64,000 nucleotides of DNA from NCBI GenBank assembly GCA_032622095.1, contig CP136068.1, positions 161,713,465 through 161,777,464 on the forward strand, given 5' to 3'. Below are positions 1 through 10,045 of this stretch, piece by piece. The DNA comes from Siphonodentalium dalli (lineage: Eukaryota; Mollusca; Scaphopoda; Gadilida; Siphonodentaliidae). The notes beneath the pieces were generated by a model. The model did not search any database. It was not told where the DNA came from and worked only from the letters and a program-made list of their open reading frames with translations. The translations under genes and the position numbers were made by a program. Each line of letters starts with the position of its first letter. Position 1 is the stretch's first letter.

Positions 1-300
1 TACGCATTATATATCGTTGGAAAGAGGAAACACGAAAGATTCTCACAGTGTCATTATTATGACTGGCATTTTATTATTCGCGCTGTTTCGAATCGATTTG
101 TAAGCACCGAACTCAAATGAAAGTCCTGTAACACAGCGTAAAAACAGATTTGACCTCGGCACGTGAAAAGTTGACCTCGGATCTGAAAATCAATAGGCCT
201 ATGTTACTCCTGACCCGAAAATACCCCCACATACCAAGTTTCATTGAAATCGGGTCGGCCGTTTTCGAATTAATCGATTACACACACACAAACAAACAAA
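1..300 (-). repeat. Dispersed repeat, inverted copy of 43079-43385
   Basis: This stretch is the near-exact reverse complement of 43079-43385. Shared blocks include the ends near GTTGGAAAGAGG, the TTGACCTCGGCACGTG block and a CACACAAACAAACAAACAG stretch. The end runs into a TA microsatellite. The microsatellite-linked end resembles other dispersed elements in the window. No coding capacity is seen; the 77-codon open frame here reads through microsatellite. Confidence 0.75.
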
Positions 301-322
301 CAGATCTTCCAAAATATATAAT

Positions 323-324
<2 letters not shown>

Positions 325-376
<52 letters not shown>
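325..376. repeat. (TA)n microsatellite
   Basis: About 26 uninterrupted TA units directly follow the dispersed repeat at the left edge. Confidence 0.95.
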
Positions 377-380
<4 letters not shown>

Positions 381-1585
381 TAACATTTTTTGAAACTTGA
401 AAAACTAATGCCATTACATTTCTGAAGGTTGTGCCCCTGGCCCTTCACTCAAGTTCACTGCTTCTGCCACCCTGACCCCAAAAATAATATTTTCTAAAAT
501 TCTTGACAAAGAATCATTAATAAGGAGCATTTACTTTGGCTCTAACTGTATGTGGGGTATGCCTACACATGTCAAGTGAAATCTGACATTTTTATTTTTA
601 TAAACATTCCCTGGAGATCTGCTAGAGGTAATTAATTCCCAATTACTACAACAATCTATCATGTGTATTGTTTAAATCGTTCAACAGGACATTTAACACT
701 CCATATACACCACCTCACTAGAATATACTAGTATTTGGCAAACTTGAAAAGTGTCCTTTGAAAGAACCACCAGCTCTATTTAGCTCATATTTAATATTGA
801 GGCTCCTTTGGTGATTGGGATTCAAATTTGTTCAATCAGGGTCACCAGGTCAAGTAGGTGCAAGGCCAGCTACATTACTCTTTCTCTCCATATTAATCCA
901 TGATACAGTATATCTTCTATGCAGGAATCAAATGGCCTATTTTGCTTATATTTGGTAATAATTCTTTAATTCTTAAAATATGTTTGCAAGAATTAGTTGA
1001 CTTATTTAGCATGGCTGCAATTCAGATTTTTAAAAATGGTGTCAACTGGTTAAAAAAGGGCCAAGTGAAGAACAGTTTCCCTCTTAATATGCTTCCTTCA
1101 CAAGGACCATCAGGTCTATTTTACTGATATTTTGTATAAAGAGTTCTTTGGTGTCTGGGATTCAAATTTATTCAGATGGGGTCACCAGGTTAAATAGGGT
1201 CTCTATAGTTATTCTTAAAATGTCTTCTCGAGAGGTTGGAGTATTTAGCTTACATATAGTATGGAGGATCCTTTAGTGACTGAGATTCAGATTTGTTAAA
1301 ATGAGGCTATGGGAATTAACACTTTTATGTCTAATAAAGTTATTGAAATACCAAATTCATTAAAACATCTACCTTGGGACCACCTGACTGATTAATCTGA
1401 CATACATGTATGGTTTTTGGGTCCATGGATAATTGGACTTTAAACATGTCTAAATTGTTTTATAAAGAGATGCTTGTGAGGTCGGAAATTTCCAACAATT
1501 GAGAAAGTTTGAAGTGTCGGCTGTGAAATTCCAACCTAAGACTTGGGAGGGGACTGGTTGGGAGGGGACTTGTTGAGTTGAAGGA
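377..1585. other. Non-coding stretch with degenerate internal repeats
   Basis: No gene is recognisable. A phrase containing GGATTCAAATTTGTTCA and GGTCACCAGG recurs in degenerate form near 815, 1157 and 1283, so this is probably an old tandemly built repeat. The 75-codon open frame at 900-1127 lies inside it and has no family resemblance. Confidence 0.5.
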
Positions 1586-1602
1586 GGGGGGGGGGGGGGG
1601 GG
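1586..1602. repeat. Poly-G tract
   Basis: Seventeen consecutive G residues. Similar long G tracts occur at 20865-20877 and 63823-63834. Confidence 0.95.
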
Positions 1603-1887
1603 CTCTGATCAGTAGTCTACAGTTTCAAGGTGGATTTCACCAAACTACATATGTGAAGTCTCTCTAGCCACATATCCTGTTTAAATCTACTTCTTTTAAA
1701 GTGATTGTGATAGTTCTGACTGTTGTGGTCTCCAGAGTCCCAGTCTTATCAGTCTTTGCAGTCTGGTGAGCGACCCCACAGTCCTTGATTGTCTTGTTTA
1801 ATTCAGCGGTCGTGTAAACATTGCACATGTAGACCATGGGAAGAACATCTACAGCTGACTTCGCTCTGAAACCTTTATGGTTCTACA

Positions 1888-2103
1888 TACAGTAATGTCC
1901 TAATTAATCGACTGCTTAACCACAGCAGAATTATAGGTAACTTTTCAGGATTTAGTCGGAAATATGGCTTGTTGCAATTCATCGGAAAGCTCTCGGGTGA
2001 GCTTTCCGATTAATGGCAGCAAGCCCTATTTCCGACTAAATCCTGAAAAGTTACCCATAATTCTGCTGTGGTTAAGCAGTCGATTAATTAGGGCATTACT
2101 GTA
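1888..2103. mobile_element. Palindromic Tc1/mariner-type MITE, copy 1
   Basis: The whole 216 bp is an inverted repeat with termini CAGTAATG and CATTACTG flanked by TA on both sides, the target duplication expected of Tc1/mariner elements. Arms contain TTAACCACAGCAGAATTA and GGATTTAGTCGGAAATATGG with few mismatches. It has no coding capacity. Three more copies lie at 2346, 16716 and 17076. Confidence 0.8.
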
Positions 2104-2345
2104 ACTTTGACGATTAAAACAAAGAGAAAGCCATGCGTGAAGTTTTTAAATTGTTCCATGTTAAGATGACGCAATATACCTTTCCCGGTAGTCGCATGTT
2201 ATTCCGTTTCCAATTCCAGAATTGTGTTTGATGTTGTAATTTTTGTGACTTAAATACATCTTTCTATGACATATAGTACTCATAGAAAGATAGTTCAGGT
2301 ATTTACCAACCAAATTCCATAACGTGAAAATTAAAAAGCGAATAT

Positions 2346-2529
2346 TACAGTAATGTCCTAAATAATCAACTGCTTAACCACAGCAGAATTATGGGTAATT
2401 TTTCAGGATTTAGTCGGAAATATGGCTTGTTGCCATTCATCGGAAAGCTCTCACTGTGTGACTAAATCCTGAAAAATTACCCATAATTCTGCTGTGGTTA
2501 AGGAGTCGATTATTGAGAGCATTACTGTA
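2346..2529. mobile_element. Palindromic Tc1/mariner-type MITE, copy 2
   Basis: Same family and termini as 1888-2103, with TA on each side. The central part of one arm is shortened, leaving about 184 bp. It lies only 240 bp from copy 1. Confidence 0.8.
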
Positions 2530-2576
2530 TTATGGTTTATTTTTATGTTATGTTACTTTAAAGGGGTACTGTATGC

Positions 2577-2894
2577 TAAATCCAGCATTTATGGCACCAT
2601 CTCCTATTGTACTCAACAGAATGTATGCAACAAAGGAATAAATTTGAGCCATGTGTGAGTGCAAAATACACTCATGTGATCTATGAACAATGTAAAACAA
2701 CAACGTAATTATAATGAAAATGAGTTAATGACTCGAGCCATGAACTCATTTTCATTATAACTATCATTTTGTTTTACATCGATCATAAAGTAAATGATTG
2801 TAATTCTGCACTAATCCATGGCTCAAATTCATTCATTTGTTGCATATATTCTGTTGAGTATAAAAGGAGATGGTCCCATAAATGACCGGATTTA
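2577..2894. mobile_element. Foldback element with TAAATCC termini
   Basis: Both ends read inward as TAAATCC followed by an ATTTATGG...CCATCTCC block, and the arms pair for most of about 318 bp. The centre contains paired AATGAAAATGAGTT blocks. A piece of the interior recurs at about 4733-4785, just upstream of the ABITRAM exon. Transposon class is not clear. Confidence 0.65.
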
Positions 2895-3560
2895 AAATAT
2901 TAGATATGAAATTATATCAAAGACCCCTGTCCGGAAATGCTTCTATCGATTAATATTGATTATATTTACAAACATTTTCTGGTTTAAAAATGTGTGGTTG
3001 TTTAGCTAATGAACAATAGTTAACAGAGACCATAATTATTATTGTGTAGTTTTGTCACAAATAAACATTTAATTAGACTCATTATCACTTATACATACCA
3101 TGTAATAAAACAATACAAACAATTAATCTGGGACATTTGACATTCGTTCTAATAGACATACTTCAATGCCTAATAGACATACATGTACGTTTATTTATTT
3201 CCTGATGAAATTCGCAACTTTACAATCCTTATTTGGCCCTCTACATTTATTAATTTTCACCATGTCCGTTATGTGAACCTGCCTAATTCGGGGTCGTCCC
3301 GTTTTGCAGACACCTATTGTTTTCGGTAGGTTAGGGTAGAGGTGTGAATAATCCTCTTAATGACTACTTAGGCCCTTCCTAGTTGGTTTGATTGGATTCG
3401 GTTTTTATTCTGCCCTTTTGGTTATGAGAAATAACGGATGTTTGGGTTGCATTTATGACTGTTTATTAGTTAAGGATAATATAAAATGCATGCAAATATT
3501 ACAACACAAAAACATGAGGTACAAACATTAACAAATTAGAAACTTATAAATGACAACAAC
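2895..3560. other. No recognisable feature
   Basis: AT-rich sequence without an open frame, repeat or RNA gene that I can support. Confidence 0.5.
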
Positions 3561-3564
3561 ATGC

Positions 3565-3678
3565 TCAGTGACCGCATAACTTGGCCATCTCATCCAGGAA
3601 CTCTACTTCGTCTATCTCGCCTGCCAAGTACACTCTCTTGAAATGATGTCTTGAATTTTCTAAGGCACGATGCTTCCT
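3565..3678 (-). pseudogene. Possible C-terminal coding fragment downstream of the FLYWCH exon
   Basis: On the minus strand a 37-codon frame ends in a stop at 3565-3567 with a plausible acidic C-terminus (EIDEVEFLDEM then KLCGH). It lies about 110 bp beyond the FLYWCH open frame but in another frame. It may be a later exon of the same gene or transposase, or chance. I cannot place a splice acceptor with confidence. Confidence 0.25.
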
Positions 3679-3789
3679 TCACTTTGCCGCCCGCACTTAT
3701 CTGTAATATCTTACATTCGTTGAATGCTTGTTTCTTTATGAAGTCTATCAGCCGGAATTAGTTTGGATGGGAGCCTGCTATCATTAGTT

Positions 3790-4071
3790 TCAGTTTTCTG
3801 TTCCTATATATCTATAAGTCAGCTCTTCTTGGCAGATTGGTGAAACTGTTTTACAATCATTCCGCACTGTCGATTTCAGGTTTGATACACACATGTCCAC
3901 AGAAACTTTGTCAAAATCCGTTATATGGTTATGAGGAGTTCCCGCTGACGAAACAATGTCATTCTTTGTATTAATAATAGCACTACAAGTCTTTACACAA
4001 CAAACCCAATGAATATTTTCCCCACGCCGAGATCTGACTCTGTATTTGTTGCCGTCGTAGATGAGATGCAT
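3790..4071 (-). CDS. FLYWCH-type zinc finger exon (gene or MULE-like transposase fragment)
   Basis: The 93-codon frame carries one FLYWCH zinc finger at residues 3-52: the LIYDGNKYR start, tryptophan, the cysteines of WVCCVKTC and the closing HNH of TPHNH. The tail after the finger (residues 55-90, with LKST and PICQEEL) resembles the segment that follows FLYWCH domains in invertebrate proteins of the type linked to Mutator-like transposases and zinc-finger regulators, which bind DNA through this fold. The start ATG at 4069-4071 sits two residues before the domain, so an earlier exon is possible. It lies upstream of, and opposite to, the visible ABITRAM exons, perhaps in an ABITRAM intron. 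No other transposase motif is nearby. The domain call is firm; whether this is a live gene is not. Confidence 0.6.
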   Translation of the reverse strand: MHLIYDGNKYRVRSRRGENIHWVCCVKTCSAIINTKNDIVSSAGTPHNHITDFDKVSVDMCVSNLKSTVRNDCKTVSPICQEELTYRYIGTEN

Positions 4072-4811
4072 GCCGCCCCTGCTGTTTGGAATAAACTATG
4101 TATTAACTAGAGAATTTGCCATTTTGATTTATGAAAGATTGGCCATAGTCCAGTCCTTATATACAAAAAATATTCATGGTGAACATTAGTTAGTGTTACT
4201 TACATATGAGCGAAAACAAGTGACAACAATATAAACACGTTTAAGGTGGCCTGGATACAACATTAAATATTCACAGTGAACATTAGTTACATATGCGCGA
4301 AAAATAAGTGACAACAGTTACCGTGGCCTTAGTATAAACAAGTTGGCCTGGACACATCGCTTAACTTGGATCGGCCTAATTGCCAGCGTTGTAACAACAC
4401 AGCCGGTCGCGCCTTGAGTTAATCCCCTGCCGCATGTCTGCAAAGTGAGACCAACCCCCTAATTCTTTGGTTATTAAATTTTCAGTATGAACTGCTCAAA
4501 AATAGAAGTATATACTGCAGTTAATGGGTACATATTTATATTCGCCAGTGTCTTATCTCTAGTAACATTTAATACTAGTAATATAGCAGATATCTGGTAC
4601 TTTCATATGGATGTACATGTAATAGTGTACCCTGTACTGTTATTCCGACCTGTACTGTTATTAAAAAATTTGAGATTTTCCACCCTGTACTATTATTCTG
4701 ACCTATACTACTAATAGGCACTCAAGAGTATTCAATGAACAATGTAAAACAACATGGTAATTATAATGAAATTGTGTAAATGGCTTAAATTTATAATCTG
4801 TAATCTTTCAG

Positions 4812-4958
4812 GGATCAATGTGGCTGAACCCGCTCGACCAACTCTGTAATATTACGTGTGAAGACGGCTCAAAATACACAATCTACAGCTGTGTGAAGGC
4901 AAACCTAATCGAGGTCAATGAAAACCTTGTCAACAACCCAAACTTAATCTCAGAAAAA
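4812..4958 (+). CDS. ABITRAM (FAM206A/Simiate) penultimate coding exon
   Basis: A TTTCAG acceptor at 4806-4811 is followed by a 147-bp exon in frame with GGA TCA ATG and ending GAA AAA before a consensus GTAAGT donor (4959-4964). The peptide contains DGSKYTIYSC, then LIEVNENL, then NPNLISEK, the hallmark central-to-C-terminal segment of the Abitram family. Abitram is a small conserved animal protein reported as actin-binding and nuclear-speckle associated; that function is family knowledge and not visible here. The exon ends in phase 0, matching the last exon at 15961-16086, whose first residues continue the family sequence. The upstream exons, which encode the first half of the protein, are not visible and probably lie left of the window. 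The ATG at 4818 is internal, not a start. Confidence 0.87.
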
Positions 4959-5056
4959 GTAAGTGAAAATCATCAACAGACCAAAATAATTTCACAAAAA
5001 TGTAAGTAAAATCGTCATCAGCCCAAAATAACCTTAGAAAAAGTAAGTGAAATGAA
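4949..5056 (+). repeat. Short tandem repeat carrying three splice donors
   Basis: A unit of about 42 bp spanning the exon 3' end and donor is present two and a half times. GTAAGT occurs at 4959, 5002 and 5043, each preceded by a run of A and followed by a degenerate AAATCATCA...CCAAAATAA block. Only the first donor keeps the ABITRAM frame as the family requires; the others would add short extensions that soon meet stops. Confidence 0.7.
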
Positions 5057-5095
5057 CTACATGTATACATTATTCCCATCTACTACATGTCAATA

Positions 5096-5495
5096 TTAAC
5101 CCTTTACCCAACAGAACGGCCCTGTGCCAATGCATTCTCTTATATATGCGAGTCGACCATAGGTCGCCTCGCATATATAAGAGAATGCATTGGCTTAACA
5201 CATTAAAAATTATAAAATTGTTAAAGAATGTAAGAAAAAATGGTAAAAAGTGTTAAAAAAAGATTTTTTTTAGGCCAATGCATTCTCTTATATATGCGAG
5301 GCGACCTATGGTCGACTCGCATATATAAGAGAATGCATTGGCACAGGGCATAACTGTAACTATCACAATGTGGTCAAGGAGCCGGTTCCAATGATATCCA
5401 TATTTGTATGGTTCTATTGAGACAGACCGAAGATATTTTAGGCTGTTGAAGCTTTATTTGGCCGGTTTTGGCCGGTTTGTTGGGTAAAGGGTTTG
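5096..5495 (+). mobile_element. piggyBac-type MITE with twin hairpins, copy 1
   Basis: Terminal inverted repeats CCCTTTACCCAACA sit inside TTAA on the left (5096-5099) and TTTG on the right, an altered TTAA. Inside are two 67-bp hairpins, 5127-5193 and 5275-5341, that are reverse complements of each other, separated by an 81-bp AT-rich spacer. One flank carries a further 150 bp with GGCCGGTTTTGGCCGG near the end. TTAA targets and CCCTTT ends are the hallmark of piggyBac elements. It has no transposase. Confidence 0.85.
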
Positions 5496-5676
5496 CAGCA
5501 TGAATCTGTGCCTCGATATTTCCTAAGATATGATGTCTTTCGCAGCTACAATAATATTCCCTGTATAGTGATATGAAATAATTCCATAAACTTTTCAATT
5601 AGTGCTTGGTTGGAAACTTTGCCTGCATGTTCTGTTGAATTAGTTTATCGGAAACAGCAATGACGTATAGGGTACA

Positions 5677-6590
5677 TTAAAGGTATGGATGGCCTTGGCT
5701 GTAGGTTTTAATTTAGAAATTATGAATGCGATGAGCAGCATGTATAGAGTGTGCGATAAGCAAAATACTCAACAACGTGGCAATTAGTTTTGGGAGAGTG
5801 ATAAAGTCTGCGAATAGCGTGTCTGTCATTTGCAGAATGAGGTCCCCAGAGGGTGAATTGAGTGATGCTATCCCGCATAGCGGGCTAGCATCACCAAATT
5901 CACCCTCTGGAGACCTCAGTCTGCTTAGGCTTCATCTTGTGGGAAGTATCTATAGTATCAAATTAAGATTGTTTTTAGTTACATTTCCCTTCTAGGAAGT
6001 TTCTATATCCCCTAATTTGCAGAAGATAAAATTCATAATTGAGGTGGCCAATGGGTGAACATCACCATCTTCAACTGGGGAACTTCAATCTGATCCTAGG
6101 TCTGCCATATCAGTTGAGGGCCTAAGCAGATCCCCAGAGGGTGAATTTAGTGAGGCTAGCCCACTATGTGTGATAGCGTCACTAAATTCACCCTCTGGGG
6201 ACCTCATTCTGCAAATGACAGACACGCTATTTGCAGGCTTGAGAGTGATTCACGGTGACCCATTCAACACCAAAATATTGAGTGGCGAAGATTTGCTATA
6301 TCGGTATGTTGTAAACAATATTGTGGAAATTTTAACAAAAGTTCACTTAGTTTGGTCTCTGCTGTGTTGAGTGATTTTGGTATTGCACACTCTTTACATA
6401 CTGTACTGTATCACAACAAGGCTTTTGTTTACTAACAAGGTGTACGATCTTGACAATAGCATGGAATTTATGTGATATTTTTTATTGGTATAAGAACAAA
6501 ATATGTCTATATTATAATATTCTTTCTGTTAATGGTGGTTTTAATGGATGTGACTATTATAAGAGCAATACCCTTCATCCGTACCTTTAA
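5677..6590. mobile_element. TTAA-flanked foldback element with nested palindrome
   Basis: TTAA followed by AGGTATGGATGG at the left is mirrored by CATCCGTACCT and TTAA at the right. Subterminal blocks around GAGTGTGCGATA and TATTGCACACTC also pair. The middle (5807-6238) is a separate palindromic element. Termini resemble the TTAAAGGYACG family at 57963-59522. Confidence 0.6.
5807..6238. mobile_element. Nested foldback element, GAGGTCCCCAGAGGGTGAATT family, copy 1
   Basis: Ends GCGAATAGCGTGTCTGTCAT and its complement pair across 432 bp. Each half also folds on itself around CCAGAGGGTGAATTTAGTGA and its complement, giving hairpins within a hairpin. A second copy lies at 18990-19415. Confidence 0.7.
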
Positions 6591-6604
6591 AACAGATACA
6601 CAAC

Positions 6605-6668
6605 ACTGATGGTTACATGTCTATTGTTGTTTTATTTTAGCAAGACACTGATGGGTACAATTCAGGGT
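6605..6668 (+). pseudogene. Degenerate duplicate of the ABITRAM last-exon 5' edge
   Basis: A TTTTAG acceptor is followed from 6643 by CAAGACACTGATGGGTACA, matching the start of the real last exon at 15961, then the match is lost and the frame closes. A weaker second match (ACACTGATGGTTACATG) precedes it at 6605. The sequence upstream (about 6420-6600) also matches 15720-15910, so intron end, MITE end and exon start were duplicated together. Confidence 0.6.
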
Positions 6669-6770
6669 TTCCACTATAGTAGCAGTAGGTCCCTTTTATA
6701 ATACTAATAGTAATAATAATAATGACCAGTTTTATATAGTGATTATCCAATTACTTGCCCTAACACGCTT

Positions 6771-7171
6771 TTAACCCTTTACCCAACAGAAGGGCCCTGT
6801 GCCAATGCATTCTCTTATATATGCGAGTCGACCATAGGTCGCCTCGCATATATAAGAGAATGCATTGGCTTAACACATTAAAAATTATAAAATTGTTAAA
6901 GAATGTAAGAAAAAATGGTAAAAAGTGTTAAAAAAAAGATTTTTTTTAGGCCAATGCATTCTCTTATATATGCGAGGCGACCTATGGTCGACTCGCATAT
7001 ATAAGAGAATGCATTGGCACAGGGTATAACTGTAACTATCACAATGTGATCAAGGAGCCGGTTCCAATGATATCCATATTTGTATGGTTCTATTGAGACA
7101 GACCAAAGATATTTTAGGCTGTTGAAGCTTTATTTGGCCGGTTTTGGCCGGTTTGTTGGGTAAAGGGTTAA
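6771..7171 (+). mobile_element. piggyBac-type MITE with twin hairpins, copy 2
   Basis: Perfect TTAA on both sides (6771-6774 and 7168-7171) with CCCTTTACCCAACA ends. Hairpins are at 6802-6868 and 6951-7017. It is almost identical to copy 1 over its full length, indicating recent activity. Confidence 0.88.
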
Positions 7172-7259
7172 ACATTACAATATTATCCCAGTCATTGTGT
7201 ACAAGCCAACCAATGAACCGGATGCAGCCATTGCAGGTGTTGCTCTAGTTTGATCAGAA

Positions 7260-7540
7260 CATGCTCTGATAGTCATCAGTATGACAAGCTGACTGGTACT
7301 CATTTAACACATGAGTGATGCGAAGCCGATACAGTACATGTACGAGCGACCTTGCTCAAGGGTCACAACTTGGCTTGGGATTTGTAACAGCAAGCAATCC
7401 GACAATTTCAAATCGCTCAAAGCGGCCAAGCCACTGCAGTGTGAGGACTCACAATAGACCGGTGATCGGCTGCGAACTCATATCACTGTGTTTACAGTGA
7501 GTACAAGTCTGAGAAGCTAACCACTGGACCACGGAGCTCC
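7260..7540 (-). mobile_element. tRNA-derived SINE candidate
   Basis: Read on the minus strand, the segment begins GGAGCTCCG and has a good RNA polymerase III A box, TGGTCCAGTGG (7521-7531), and a B-box-like GAGTTCGCAGCC (7468-7479), about 50 nt apart. The head resembles tRNA-Glu/Asp-like SINE heads; the rest of the body to about 7260 is unrelated to tRNA. The open frame at 7315-7500 runs antisense to it. The 3' boundary is uncertain and no clear target duplication is seen. Confidence 0.5.
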
Positions 7541-7616
7541 TTTCCCCTCACCCAAATTTCCCCTCCGACTTATTCACTTTCCCGATCCACACATTAATGC
7601 CTACATCACCTGTTTA

Positions 7617-7872
7617 TCTGCTGCTAAATAAAACCATTTTTGGACATTTTGGACACCCACCCCCTTTTTCACACTAAAACGTGGGGAAATTCACTAAACA
7701 GCTGTATATGAATTCCTGTGCATACTATTTGTCATGGATGTTAACATTGACATGTAAATAGGAACGAGTCATATTGGGGTCATTCGACCAAAAAAAACAT
7801 GGCTGCCAGTGGCCATCTTGGATTTCTTGGCATATGTGCCCGGAAAAAATATCCCCTCCCTGGGCTGCATAC
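7617..7872 (+). repeat. Dispersed repeat related to 58960-59160 and to the tandem-core families
   Basis: It shares ACTAAAACGTGGGG, AACAGCTGTATATGAATT and the phrase ACATGGCTGCC...GCCATCTTGGATTTC with 58960-59160. The last phrase also recurs in every core unit of 11491-13522 and 18207-18980. Confidence 0.6.
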
Positions 7873-7892
7873 ATAAACAATTTTTACCTTAT

Positions 7893-9180
7893 CACTGGGG
7901 GGAAACTGTTTCACAAGAATCGATTCTATCGCCTATCGGGTTCCGTCTCTATCGAATTAAGTCCCGTCTCTTTCGCGACTTGAAACAAATGTTTTCAAAG
8001 TTTTGACCTCCATTTATACAATAAATGTTAAAACAGAACGTATTTTACAAAAACTATCGCTAGATTGTGTCTTTGTGCGTAATTATTGGTGATAATAATG
8101 CGAAGTCGGCTATTTTTTGCACACTTAGAAGCGTAATGTGTTTGTGTGCATTTCCTTTGTAAATTAAGCAGCATTTTGATGCTCCTTTTATCGGCCTTTT
8201 TACCTTTTAATTAGACTGAAATATGTCTTCTTGTATGATCGAACATCAGGACACGATTACAGCACAGCTCTCGATGGCTCCTCACAGTAAAAGACCCTCA
8301 AATTAATCCATCAAAAGAAGCAACGCAATGTTCCGATTCTTATGTGATTTTTATGTTCACGATCGGTTCTTTCGCCCCCTATTTAATGCAATATTATATT
8401 CGACCAGATAGTTCATTTGTGTTTCTAGTTGCCATATTACCATATATGGTTCAAACTATAGTCACAGCAACACCAATATGAGGTTTTCAGTAGTCCCAAA
8501 GCATCATAGGTTGGATATTAAAGATTATCGGTCGATCATCTTTAATATCTGACCTATGATCGTTTGGGACCACTAAAACTCATCTATTGATTTACTATGG
8601 CTACATTTTAAACCATATATGACCATGTATTGTCATTGGGCAACTATAGATGTACAATCAAATAATCTGATCGAATATGAATGTACTGTAAACAGGAACG
8701 AAAGAACCGATCGTGAACATAAACATCACAATAGAATCGGAACCTTTTGTTGCTTTTTGAGGCACTAATTTGAAGGACTTGTACGGCGATGAACCGTCGG
8801 GAGGTATTGTGTTATAATTATCTAATGTTCAACCATAAAATTTGACAAGTTTCAGTCCAATTTAAAGTTGACAAGGCCGATAATCTGAGCATCAAAGTGC
8901 TACTTAATTTGCATGGGAACTGCACCCAAATGCACTAAGTCTCTAACTGTGCACAACATGCAGCCGATTTTGCATTACTGTCATCAATAAACATGTATAA
9001 AGACATAATCTGTCGATTGTTATTGGAGAATACATTCTGTTTTGACATTCAGTCTATAAACAACGGTCAAAACTTTGAAAATATGTTTTAGAAATCGCGA
9101 AAGAGTCAGAACTTAATTCGATAGAGACGGAACCGGAAGGGCGATATAATCGATTCTGGTGAAACAGTTTCCCCCCAGTG
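7893..9180. mobile_element. Complete 1.29-kb foldback transposon with 5-bp target duplication
   Basis: The element begins CACTGGGGGGAAACTG and ends with its complement, flanked by CTTAT at 7888-7892 and 9181-9185. The entire interior is two arms of about 640 bp in inverted orientation meeting near 8537, for example GGTTCCGTCTCTATCGAATT against its complement and ATGTTCACGATCGGTTCTTT against its complement. The arms have clear substitutions and small indels, so it is not an artefact of assembly. There is no transposase frame. CACT termini occur in several DNA transposon superfamilies; the 5-bp duplication leaves the superfamily open. Confidence 0.75.
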
Positions 9181-9185
9181 CTTAT

Positions 9186-9353
9186 ACTGAAAGATATTGA
9201 AGCAGACATTGCTTAAAGCCACATGGTTGATTCTGCCTGGTTACATCGGGATTACTTTCTCAAATAACACTCTGTCTGATTGCTTCTGATTGATCATTAT
9301 GTAGACGAGATCCAGATGTTAGCCACTGAATGATATCAGGAATATTTCATGGT
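9186..9353. other. No recognisable feature
   Basis: Unique-looking intronic sequence between two transposons. Confidence 0.5.
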
Positions 9354-9753
9354 TTAACCCTTTACCCAACAAACCGGCCAAAACCGGCCAAATAAAGCTT
9401 CAACAGCCTAAAATATCTTCGGTCTGTCTCAATAGAACCATACACATATGGATATCATTGGAACCGGCTCCTTGACCACATTGTGATAGATACAGTTATG
9501 CCCTGTGCCAATGCATTCTCTTATATATGCGAGTCGACCATAGGTCGCCTCGCATATATAAGAGAATGCATTGGCCTAAAAAAAATCTTTTTTTAACACT
9601 TTTTACCATTTTTTCTTACATTCTTTAACAATTTTATAATTTTTAATGTGTTAAGCCAATGCATTCTCTTATATATGCGAGGCGACCTATGGTCGACTCG
9701 CATATATAAGAGAATGCATTGGCACAGGGCCCTTCTGTTGGGTAAAGGGTTAA
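9354..9753 (-). mobile_element. piggyBac-type MITE with twin hairpins, copy 3 (inverted)
   Basis: TTAA at 9354-9357 and 9750-9753 with the same ends as the other copies, in reverse orientation. Hairpins lie at 9508-9574 and 9656-9722. Because the twin hairpins are mutual reverse complements, the core looks the same in either orientation. Confidence 0.88.
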
Positions 9754-9896
9754 CTGTTAACATGTTGTCATGAATTTAGTGAAGCCGAAAACAAATTACA
9801 AATTTTAACAATTTCCTCTAATTATCAGTACACTTATTTTACCCGCGAATTTAACTTAACTTTTCAAAATTTACAGTGCCAAAACAATATACATAG

Positions 9897-10045
9897 AGGA
9901 TATGAAATGAGTGTTTCTCTCATATGATATTTATGAAACGAGTCTTAAGAATTTTCAGTTTTTTCGAGCCTCTGGCGAGAGAAAACTGAAAATTCGTGAC
10001 GAGTTTCATAAATATCATATGAGAGAAACACGAATTACATATTCT
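9897..10045. mobile_element. Small foldback element
   Basis: About 149 bp of inverted repeat: GTGTTTCTCTCATATGATAT and TTTATGAAACGAGT blocks pair with complements around a centre near 9970. Its right end (GAATTACATATTCTATTTATC) is repeated at 10261-10282, so the true element may extend to about 10285. Confidence 0.6.
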
